Positions 1 to 4,685 of a stretch of 5,508 nucleotides of DNA are shown here, one piece after another. The position numbers were made by a program, and so were the translations under genes. Numbering within the stretch: the first letter of the stretch is position 1; the number at the start of each line of letters is the position of its first letter. A model generated the notes under the pieces. The model saw only the letters and a program-made list of their open reading frames with translations. It was not told where the DNA came from and did not search any database. Source of the stretch: Clostridiales bacterium (lineage in GTDB: Bacteria; Bacillota; Clostridia; Oscillospirales; Oscillospiraceae); assembly GCA_004556205.1 (NCBI GenBank), contig SFIL01000074.1, positions 1 through 5,508 of the forward strand, given 5' to 3'.

Positions 1-121
1 TCGAACCTGACTTGTCGCGATTTCAGATTCTAGGACGGCGGCCGCTTCCTTTCAGCCCGCCTGGTTTAGGCGCTTACACCAACTTTTACGACACGATCAT
101 CGACCCAGCTATAAAGCCAAT
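1..121. other. Non-coding flank downstream of the DUF4230 lipoprotein gene
   Basis: I find no convincing gene here. Open frames crossing it on the plus strand are antisense to the DUF4230 gene and have no family-like content. The only structure I see is a short 5-bp stem (CGCCT at 58-62 with AGGCG at 68-72, five-base loop), about 50 bases beyond the stop of the minus-strand gene. No T-run follows it on the minus strand, so I do not call it a terminator. Confidence 0.5.
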
Positions 122-706
122 CTATTCGGCATCCCTGAACTGGACCTCGTACTTCACTCCTTGCAAATCGCCGACCTTTGTGACGTATTGGCCCAGAAGG
201 GTTTTCGCCCTTTCACGGACCCCGTTCATCAGCGTCGAATTCGCCTCGGCGCTTTCCTTCATCTCCTTTTGCGCTTCTTCCAGCGCGACGGACTGGTCAA
301 CCGTCGTAATGGGGGTCAGCAGCCCGGTGTCGCTGTGGATATCGGAGAAGGTGCTCTCGTCGGCCTGGGGCTGGCCGATGACCTGCGCGTTGGGAACAGT
401 GATGGTGACGACGTTGTTCGCATCCGGCCCGTCGATTCGAACCTTGGAGACGTCGACGCCCAGCTGGACCGTTCCGTCGTACTCGAACCAAGCCTTCTTG
501 TATCCCACGTTTATCCCGAACAGCATGTTCGTACCGTCGTTGTAGACTTCGGCAACGTTGTGGAACGTGCACTCGACGGTGGCTAGCTCCGCAATCTCGG
601 TATAGCCCGAGAAATCGGGCGTTTCGCTGCTTTTGGGACAACCGGAAAGCGCGGAGAGCGACAGAGCTGCTGCGAGGGCGAGGCGGGCAAGCCGTGGTTT
701 ACGCAT
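122..706 (-). CDS. DUF4230 family lipoprotein
   Basis: This is a predicted 194-residue secreted lipoprotein of the DUF4230 family (function unknown). The start at 706 is chosen over the longer frame from 763 for two reasons: GAGGAGG lies about ten bases upstream, and the protein then begins with a textbook signal peptide. That signal has a basic MRKPRLAR start, a hydrophobic Leu/Ala stretch at residues 9-20, and a lipobox Leu20-Ser21-Gly22-Cys23. The mature Cys23 would be lipidated and anchor the protein outside the membrane. The rest has the DUF4230 pattern: an IAELATVECTF strand, a central beta region with VTITVPNAQVIG, and a charged, probably helical C-terminal half (about residues 135-180) ending in a KYEVQF strand. 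The start overlaps the stop of the upstream DUF4230 gene by 8 bases (ATGCGTAA), so the two were probably translationally coupled. Its promoter probably lay before the upstream gene, which is now truncated, so expression is uncertain. Family assignment is from recognised pattern; the role is unknown. Confidence 0.8.
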   Translation of the reverse strand: MRKPRLARLALAAALSLSALSGCPKSSETPDFSGYTEIAELATVECTFHNVAEVYNDGTNMLFGINVGYKKAWFEYDGTVQLGVDVSKVRIDGPDANNVVTITVPNAQVIGQPQADESTFSDIHSDTGLLTPITTVDQSVALEEAQKEMKESAEANSTLMNGVRERAKTLLGQYVTKVGDLQGVKYEVQFRDAE

Positions 707-1208
707 TGGAATCGGCCTCCTCGTTGTACTCGGCGATCGGCTTGAATTCGAGCTGGTATTCATCGCCGATAAGCGGCAGGGTCAGCGCTTTGGTGGTGTC
801 CTTCAGGCTCGCTTCCGCCTGCTCCTTTATCTCTTGCTTGTCGACCTCGTTCGCGGCGTCTTCGCGGCAAAGCGCGATGACGTCCTTCATGTCCGCTGTT
901 GCGCTCTCGGGAAGGTAGCCGAACTTGCTGTTGTCGAGCTGGGGGTCACCGATCTGCGCTTCAGGGAGGTACGCGGTGACGACTTTATCCTCCTCGTTGA
1001 CCTCAAACTGGATGTCGCTCAGCGTGTAGGATGCGCGAATGTGGGCCTCGTATTTAACGCGATAGTCCGCGCGATCCTGCCAGAGGAACTTACCGTGCTT
1101 CTCGGCGATGCCGTGGTAGGTGTAGTCGATCGTGGAAAGGCTGTCGATGTCGACGGCCGATTTGAGGTCCGATGTCGCGAGATAGTGCGTCTCGTGGTTG
1201 TCTGCCAT
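699..1208 (-). CDS. DUF4230 family protein, apparently 5'-truncated
   Basis: This second DUF4230 copy aligns by eye with its downstream neighbour. It has LSTIDYTYHGIAE near residues 24-36, a DIQFEVNEEDKVVTAYLPEAQIGDP core, then a charged helix and a final EYQLEFKP strand. The ATG at 1208 (169 aa) is the only usable start, but it has no Shine-Dalgarno sequence. The frame stays open upstream to 1265 and encodes APFAVAAAIAFGFVLPW, a good membrane anchor, with no ATG, GTG or TTG in it. A TGA at 1266-1268 closes the frame, one base before the hairpin at 1270. The natural start therefore seems to have been cut off at the junction with the ars cassette. If translated from 1208 the product would be a cytoplasmic domain without its anchor; otherwise this is a pseudogene. 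The 3' end overlaps the next gene by 8 bases. Family call is fairly sure; function is unknown. Confidence 0.7.
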   Translation of the reverse strand: MADNHETHYLATSDLKSAVDIDSLSTIDYTYHGIAEKHGKFLWQDRADYRVKYEAHIRASYTLSDIQFEVNEEDKVVTAYLPEAQIGDPQLDNSKFGYLPESATADMKDVIALCREDAANEVDKQEIKEQAEASLKDTTKALTLPLIGDEYQLEFKPIAEYNEEADSNA

Positions 1209-1269
1209 CCAAGGGAGGACGAAGCCGAAGGCGATCGCTGCGGCTACGGCAAAAGGAGCTCTTCTTCAG

Positions 1270-1319
1270 GCGGGAATAAAGGCCTCCGAACCAAAAGGTT
1301 CGGAGGCCTTTATTCCCGC
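1270..1319. terminator. Perfect 23-bp stem, AAAA-loop hairpin; probable bidirectional terminator
   Basis: The left arm (1270-1292, starting GCGGGAATAAAGG) and right arm (1297-1319, ending CCTTTATTCCCGC) are exact reverse complements, separated by AAAA at 1293-1296. The core GGCCTCCGAACC stem is flanked by AAA on one side and TTTATT on the other, so it can act as an intrinsic terminator on both strands. For the minus-strand ars operon it lies about 110 bases beyond the arsC stop, and it would shield the DUF4230 genes from ars transcription. The perfect pairing beyond the A/T tract is unusual. Confidence 0.75.
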
Positions 1320-1427
1320 TACTTCGCTGGTGGCATTGCCCTGCGGCAACGCCGAAACTATAGAGAATGAAATCAGAATTATCCGACAGGCATCTCTTTA
1401 AGGCGAGTTAAGACGCCATGCAGTCAC

Positions 1428-1838
1428 TCATCCCAATGCAGAATTTGTCATTCGATCCTTTAGCTTCATAATTTGCTTTTGAATCTCATCGATAACTTTC
1501 TTAAATTCCTCGTCATTTTTGCCCGTCGGGTCTTCCAACCCCCAGTTATCATCAAAGGGCCTGCCGATGAAAGGGCATCCCACATTGCAGCCCATGGAGA
1601 TGGCGATATCTGGTTCGGGTATATCCGATATCAGCTTGGAATGCTGCGTCTGCTCCATGTCAATGCCATAAAACTTCTTCATTAATCGGACGGCATCCTG
1701 ATTGATTTGTGGTTTGGTTTCCGTCCCGGCAGAATAGCTTTCAAACACATCGGACGCCAACGCTTTGCCCAACGCCTCCGCAATCTGGCTGCGGCAGGAG
1801 TTGTGGACGCAGATGAACGCAACCTTTGGCTTTGTCAT
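1428..1838 (-). CDS. arsC: Arsenate reductase, thioredoxin-coupled LMW-phosphatase type
   Basis: This 136-residue cytoplasmic enzyme would reduce arsenate to arsenite. It has the low-molecular-weight phosphatase P-loop CVHNSCRSQ (Cys10 nucleophile, Cys15, Arg16). The second redox pair sits in MGCNVGCP (Cys84 and Cys88), matching the Cys82/Cys89 shuttle of the S. aureus pI258 ArsC class. Asp103 in the LEDPTG segment is the expected general acid. Length and motif order are normal for the family, so it appears intact. It is the last gene of the ars operon, 52 bases after the thioredoxin-like gene. The start is preceded by a weak GAGAGG about twelve bases upstream. Base composition is AT-richer than in the flanking DUF4230 and carbamoyltransferase genes. 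The alternative, a protein tyrosine phosphatase of the same fold, is unlikely given the extra Cys pair and the ars context. Confidence 0.93.
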   Translation of the reverse strand: MTKPKVAFICVHNSCRSQIAEALGKALASDVFESYSAGTETKPQINQDAVRLMKKFYGIDMEQTQHSKLISDIPEPDIAISMGCNVGCPFIGRPFDDNWGLEDPTGKNDEEFKKVIDEIQKQIMKLKDRMTNSALG

Positions 1839-1890
1839 GCGCGGAAGCTGCCTCTCGTTCTGTTTGCGATTCTAACGAGGTTTTGTTCGT

Positions 1891-2244
1891 TCATGCTCTC
1901 ACCTTATTCAAAATAGAAATGACTTCGTCCTTTTTCAGCACCTTGCCATAGGACACCACCTGACCATCTACCACCAGCGCAGGTGTTGTCATCACTCCAT
2001 AGGCGGCGATTTTTTCAAAGTCCCGCACATGATCGATGGTGTCATCCATGCCGAGCTCCCGAAGTGCTTCTTCGGTTTCCGCTTCCAGTGCGTTGCACTT
2101 GGCACAACCTCCACCGAGAATTTTGATGCCGGATTCCTTCTTTTTAGCTTCTGCCGCCTGCATGGCTTCCGGCATGCAGTTGCCTCCGCAGCAGCAAGAC
2201 TGCTTTTGCTCTTCTTTTTTCTTTCCAAATCCGAAAATCGACAT
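1891..2244 (-). CDS. Thioredoxin-like small redox-active disulfide protein with Cys-rich N-terminus
   Basis: This 117-residue protein belongs to the thioredoxin-fold group often paired with UPF0718/ArsP permeases (the TM0996/MTH895 'redox-active disulfide protein 2' type). The fold occupies about residues 39-117: strand GIKILGGG, active site Cys47-Ala-Lys-Cys50, and the cis-proline segment MTTPALVVDG (Pro87). Ahead of it is a lysine/glutamate-rich tail with CCCGGNC (Cys17-19, Cys23). Such a tail is common in members next to metal(loid) permeases and could bind As(III) or a metal; this is inference. The start at 2244 is supported by TTTGGAGGG six bases upstream. It lies 18 bases after the permease stop and 52 bases before arsC. 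It may deliver electrons to ArsC or pass trivalent arsenic to the permease; neither can be shown from sequence. Confidence 0.85.
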   Translation of the reverse strand: MSIFGFGKKKEEQKQSCCCGGNCMPEAMQAAEAKKKESGIKILGGGCAKCNALEAETEEALRELGMDDTIDHVRDFEKIAAYGVMTTPALVVDGQVVSYGKVLKKDEVISILNKVRA

Positions 2245-2262
2245 GATGATCCCTCCAAATTA

Positions 2263-3144
2263 TTAGATAACGCCCTGAAACAGGTTGAATGAATAGCCCA
2301 CAGCTATAATGCCCACGGCACAGATGGCGATAAAAACGCCCAGCAACTTTGGCTTGACCGCCTTGCGCAACATAATCATTGACGGCAAAGACAGCGTGGT
2401 AACGCCCATCATAAAAGCAAGCACCGTGCCAAGTTGCGCGCCTTTTCCAAGCAAAGCCTCAGCAATGGGAACCGTGCCGAAAATATCGGCATACATAGGA
2501 ATACCGATGATGGTTGCTAATACTACGCCGAGGGGGTTATGGCTGCCGAGAACCGCCGCAACCCAGCTTTCGGGAATCCAGTTGTGGATGACAGACCCGA
2601 TGCCTACACCGATGAGAATGTACGGAAAGACCTTCTTGAAGGTTTCCGCTACCTGATCCCTGGCATAAGCCAGCCGTTCCTTCTGCGTCAGCGTTGGGGA
2701 GACAATGTCCACGGCAGATGCTCTGCGGATAAATTCCTCCACCTGATTTTCCATGTGCAGCTTTTCAATCAGCGTACCGCCAGCCACGGCAATCGCAAGC
2801 CCCAGCACCACATAGAGAATCGCAACCTTTGCCCCGAAAATACTCATCAGGAGAACAAGACTTCCCAAGTCCACCATAGGCGATGAAATCAGGAACGAGA
2901 AGGTCACGCCCAGCGGCAGTCCGGCACTGGTAAATCCGATAAACAGCGGAATGGACGAGCAGGAGCAGAACGGTGTTACCGTACCGAGCAGGGCTGCGAT
3001 GCAGTTTGCCCAGATACCGTGAAACCGCCCCATAATTTTCTTACTGCGTTCCGGCGGAAAATAACTCTGAATGCCGAGTAGATTTCCAATCAGCGTATTC
3101 AGCCACTTCATGCCGAGAATCTGATCGGTGATGAATTCGCCCAT
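2263..3144 (-). CDS. arsP: ArsP / UPF0718 (DUF318) family permease, possibly lacking the first membrane segment
   Basis: This integral membrane permease (293 aa from the ATG at 3144) carries the family hallmark TPFCSCSSIP (Cys60, Cys62) and the second-half motif GIPMYADIFGT (from about residue 214). A soluble loop at about residues 131-165 separates two membrane halves. ArsP members export trivalent organoarsenicals, and in ars operons without ArsB or Acr3 they may handle arsenite; the substrate here is inferred. The ATG shares its A with the arsR stop (TGATG), so translation is coupled. A GTG at 3156 would give 297 aa but is a poorer choice. The N-terminus is odd: GNLLGI runs straight into QSYFPPERSKK, whereas relatives, as I recall them, have an extra hydrophobic segment with an FFIYDxIKI-like start between these parts. 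The protein may thus carry an in-frame deletion. Family call is secure; intactness is not. Confidence 0.85.
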   Translation of the reverse strand: MGEFITDQILGMKWLNTLIGNLLGIQSYFPPERSKKIMGRFHGIWANCIAALLGTVTPFCSCSSIPLFIGFTSAGLPLGVTFSFLISSPMVDLGSLVLLMSIFGAKVAILYVVLGLAIAVAGGTLIEKLHMENQVEEFIRRASAVDIVSPTLTQKERLAYARDQVAETFKKVFPYILIGVGIGSVIHNWIPESWVAAVLGSHNPLGVVLATIIGIPMYADIFGTVPIAEALLGKGAQLGTVLAFMMGVTTLSLPSMIMLRKAVKPKLLGVFIAICAVGIIAVGYSFNLFQGVI

Positions 3145-3452
3145 CAGGAGCAGCACCCACCTTCGTTGTCAGAACCGCAGCCGCAGCAGGTCAGTCCCTC
3201 GACAAATGCTTTAAACTGGGTCAGGGTTTCGCAGTTCAGAGAGTAGTGCTGCCACTTTCCTTCCTTGCGGGCGTTCACCAGTCCACATTCCACCAAGATC
3301 TTCATGTGGTGCGAAAGCGTCGGCTGCGTAATTTCGAACTGTTCCAACAGCTTGCAGCCGCACTTTTCTCCATCCGACAGCATCTTCACTATTTCCAGCC
3401 GGTTCGCATCCCCCAAAGCTTTGCAGATCAGAGTCACATCCATAACGTTCAT
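3144..3452 (-). CDS. arsR: ArsR family As(III)-responsive transcriptional repressor
   Basis: This 102-residue winged-helix repressor of the ArsR/SmtB family opens the operon. It has the N-terminal helix LICKALGDANRLEIVKML, an inducer site Cys31-Gly-Cys33 at the beginning of the DNA-binding region, and the recognition helix TQPTLSHHMKIL (about residues 42-53). The wing follows with RKEGKWQHYSL. Cys31/Cys33 correspond to the classical alpha-3 As(III) site. A Cys-rich C-terminal tail (Cys89, 90, 92, 100, 101) offers extra metalloid ligands and resembles the Cys-rich tail of the thioredoxin-like protein in the same operon. The start at 3452 has GAGGTG four to five bases upstream. The stop overlaps the permease start by one base. 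It should autoregulate through the palindrome over the promoter just upstream. Confidence 0.93.
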   Translation of the reverse strand: MNVMDVTLICKALGDANRLEIVKMLSDGEKCGCKLLEQFEITQPTLSHHMKILVECGLVNARKEGKWQHYSLNCETLTQFKAFVEGLTCCGCGSDNEGGCCS

Positions 3453-3479
3453 AGAAGCACCTCACATTGATGATTGTCT

Positions 3480-3516
3480 ATGTGTATAAGAATACATATA
3501 CATCGATATCTGTCAA
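3480..3516 (-). promoter_or_regulatory. ars operon promoter with ArsR operator over the -10 box
   Basis: On the minus strand a perfect -35 box TTGACA (plus-strand TGTCAA, 3511-3516) is followed after 16 bases by TATTCT as -10 (3489-3494), upstream of arsR. An imperfect palindrome, ATGTGTAT-AAGA-ATACATAT (3480-3499, 7 of 8 arm bases paired), covers the -10. Position and AT-rich TAT/ATA character are typical of ArsR operators. Binding there would block RNA polymerase until As(III) releases ArsR. This is read by eye and not tested. Confidence 0.65.
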
Positions 3517-3523
3517 TATATCA

Positions 3524-3898
3524 TTACGAGCGAATGCAGCCGTACGCCTCCGAGATGCCACCGTAATCGTAGGACCCGGCGAGCCCGCCGTGCCCGATGA
3601 ACCCGTCGAAGTCGTCGTCGACGGTCCCCTGCCTGCCGAAGTGGGAGCGGTATTCGCCGAAGCTGAAGAGGAGGATGTGGACCTCCCTGTGGCGCCCCGT
3701 TAACAGCGTCGCCAGGTCCGAGCTCAGGAGGAACGCGTTCGATCCCGTGAGGTGGATATCCCACCCACCGCGTGCGTGAATGCTGTTAGTTGCCTTCTCG
3801 AAACCCTCGCACAGCTGCACCTCGTCGATGAAAAGGCGGCTGCAGGCGCCCTCTTTGTGCCGCTCTATGTACATATTACGGTCTACCCATGCCATCAT
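3524..3898 (-). pseudogene. AAA_14/DUF4143-type ATPase fragment
   Basis: This 124-residue frame is an internal piece of an archaeal-type (AAA_14 plus DUF4143) ATPase, a family normally around 400 residues long. Visible are Walker B LFIDEVQ (Asp25, Glu26), the sensor-1 strand IHLTGSNAFLLSSDLATLLTG (in part residues 48-68) and the family segment FSFGEY. The P-loop (Walker A) that should precede Walker B by some 60-70 residues is absent. The C-terminal DUF4143 half is also missing: the frame ends at TAA 3524-3526, just where the AT-rich ars promoter region begins. A strong GGGGGAG lies just before the tandem ATGATG at 3898, so a peptide could be made, but without Walker A it cannot be a functional ATPase. 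The loss at the 3' side fits the right end of the ars insertion. Family recognition is good; no function is assigned. Confidence 0.7.
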
Positions 3899-3907
3899 CT
3901 ACTCCCC

Positions 3908-3950
3908 CTCGGTTTCGAAACTTGAATTTTTTTGAAGTTTCGAAACCGAG
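3908..3950. repeat. Nested double palindrome, candidate operator
   Basis: CTCGGTTTCGAAACTT (3908-3923) is repeated exactly in inverted orientation at 3935-3950, around an 11-base AT-rich spacer. Each arm contains GTTTCGAAAC, itself a perfect 10-bp palindrome (3912-3921 and 3937-3946), with centres 25 bp apart. It lies ten bases upstream of the ATPase-fragment start and just ahead of the YjdF leader, in a divergent intergenic position. Two equal dyads near 2.4 helical turns apart suggest a site for a dimeric regulator. It does not look like a terminator, because no T-run follows either arm. Confidence 0.6.
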
Positions 3951-3956
3951 AAGGAA

Positions 3957-4166
3957 ATATGCGCAAGGGCGCGTCGGGGGGTAAGCCCCAGCCACGTCAT
4001 GTCGGCAGTGATGAAGGGCGCGTCCGCGCGTACCACAATGCGGGCACCAGAGATGAAAACACAGTCCCCGTCGGGTAGTCGTGGGCGTGCGCTATTCCGC
4101 ATCAGTAACCTGCCTCCTTGGTTGTCCCTTCTCTGCATGGTCGTCTACATAAAGGAGGAACCAGCC
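3957..4166 (+). ncRNA. Structured leader of the YjdF-family gene; candidate yjdF-type riboswitch
   Basis: About 210 bases upstream of the YjdF start have no good coding frame but show regular pairing. GCGCA (3961-3965) can pair with TGCGC (4088-4092) to close the domain, with a GGGG-TAAG-CCCC hairpin (3978-3989) inside. CCTCCTT (4113-4119) is the exact complement of the Shine-Dalgarno AAGGAGG (4152-4158), a ready-made sequestering stem. In Bacillus and relatives, yjdF genes are preceded by the yjdF riboswitch, which binds azaaromatic compounds and raises expression. The same arrangement here is inference: I did not match the published consensus base by base. The exact 5' end is unknown. Confidence 0.5.
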
Positions 4167-4586
4167 ATGCAGATCAGCGTGTCGTCCACCCTGACCGTAT
4201 ATCACGACGGCCAATTCTGGGTCGGGCTAGCGGAGCACGTCGAGGGCGGAAGGTACAGCGCTGCCCGCATCGTCTTCGGCGCAGAACCGTCCGATGAGGA
4301 GATCCTGCGATTCGTTACAAGCGAATGGGAGAAGCTCTCGTTCTTCGGCGACAAGGCCACTGAAACAAGCAAGCCTGCGAAGAACCCCAAGCGGCGCGCT
4401 CGCGAGGCAGCGAAAACCCTCAAGCGGCCCGCGGTGAGCACCAAGGCACAACAGGCTCTCGCGGCGCAGCGGGAAGCGCTGAAGCGGGAATCGGCTCGCG
4501 CAAGAAGCCGACGCCGCGCGGACGATGCGGAGGCGCGCTTCGAGCAGCGAAAGCTAAAGCGCAAGCGGAAACATTGCGGGCATTGA
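4167..4586 (+). CDS. YjdF family protein (DUF2992)
   Basis: This 139-residue protein has the YjdF/DUF2992 signature in its first 60 residues: LTVYHDGQFWVGLAEHVEGG, then YSAARIVFGAEPSDEEILRFV. A long, strongly basic Arg/Lys/Ala-rich tail follows (about residues 68-139), ending RFEQRKLKRKRKHCGH, like the lysine-rich end of other YjdF proteins. The tail is probably helical and may bind nucleic acid. The molecular function of YjdF is not established; its riboswitch suggests a role in coping with azaaromatic compounds. The start at 4167 is fixed by AAAGGAGGAA eight bases upstream; a frame that stays open to 3999 would read through the leader and is rejected. The gene stands alone, convergent with the carbamoyltransferase gene to its right and divergent from the ATPase fragment to its left. 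Expression is probably controlled by sequestration of its Shine-Dalgarno. Confidence 0.85.
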   Translation: MQISVSSTLTVYHDGQFWVGLAEHVEGGRYSAARIVFGAEPSDEEILRFVTSEWEKLSFFGDKATETSKPAKNPKRRAREAAKTLKRPAVSTKAQQALAAQREALKRESARARSRRRADDAEARFEQRKLKRKRKHCGH

Positions 4587-4604
4587 TCGGCGATAAGTCA
4601 TGGC

Positions 4605-4641
4605 GTGAACAGGGCTACGTCCCCTGTTCACACTGTTCACA
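4605..4641. repeat. Palindrome plus 9-bp tandem repeat between convergent genes
   Basis: GTGAACAGGG (4605-4614) pairs perfectly with CCCTGTTCAC (4622-4631) across a 7-base loop. The right arm runs into an exact tandem repeat of CTGTTCACA (4624-4632 and 4633-4641). It sits 18 bases after the YjdF stop and could fold in that transcript, but no T-run follows. The shape suggests a dispersed REP-like palindrome or a relic of one rather than a standard terminator. Confidence 0.5.
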
Positions 4642-4651
4642 CATGCGAAGG

Positions 4652-4673
4652 CGGGTGAGCCGCAGCTCACCCG
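4652..4673 (-). terminator. Hairpin terminator after the carbamoyltransferase gene
   Basis: A 9-bp GC-rich stem, CGGGTGAGC (4652-4660) with GCTCACCCG (4665-4673), and a 4-base loop begins 13 bases beyond the stop of the minus-strand gene (4686). The bases after it on the minus strand are CCTTCGCATG, so the T-tract is poor. Position makes a terminator role likely, perhaps for both convergent genes. Confidence 0.5.
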
Positions 4674-4685
4674 ACCTGGTACGTC

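Noticed and set aside
12..545. 177-aa plus-strand open frame
   Set aside because: It lies opposite the DUF4230 lipoprotein gene, has no ribosome site, and shows no domain pattern.
707..763. Longer start for the DUF4230 lipoprotein at 763
   Set aside because: The added 19 residues are antisense-like Ser/Arg-rich sequence lying within the upstream gene, and would bury the signal peptide. The start at 706 has GAGGAGG at proper spacing.
633..1370. 245-aa plus-strand open frame
   Set aside because: It is antisense to the two DUF4230 genes and reads through the perfect hairpin; it is a shadow frame of GC-rich DNA.
3145..3156. GTG start giving a 297-aa permease
   Set aside because: The ATG at 3144 overlaps the arsR stop as TGATG, a classic coupled start. 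The four extra residues add only MLLL and the GTG has a poorly spaced ribosome site.
3478..3500. Intrinsic terminator reading of the AT-rich palindrome upstream of arsR
   Set aside because: The arms are AT-rich and weak as a stem, and the site overlaps a good promoter, so an operator fits better.
3899..4138. 79-aa minus-strand open frame
   Set aside because: It is antisense to the YjdF leader, its C-terminus is simply the translated palindrome at 3908-3950, and I recognise no family pattern in it.
3999..4166. Upstream extension of the YjdF frame to an ATG at 3999 (195 aa)
   Set aside because: The extra 56 residues have no YjdF-like content, the ATG at 3999 has no ribosome site, and the ATG at 4167 has a strong AAAGGAGG plus the family-typical beginning. 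The region is better explained as a structured RNA leader.
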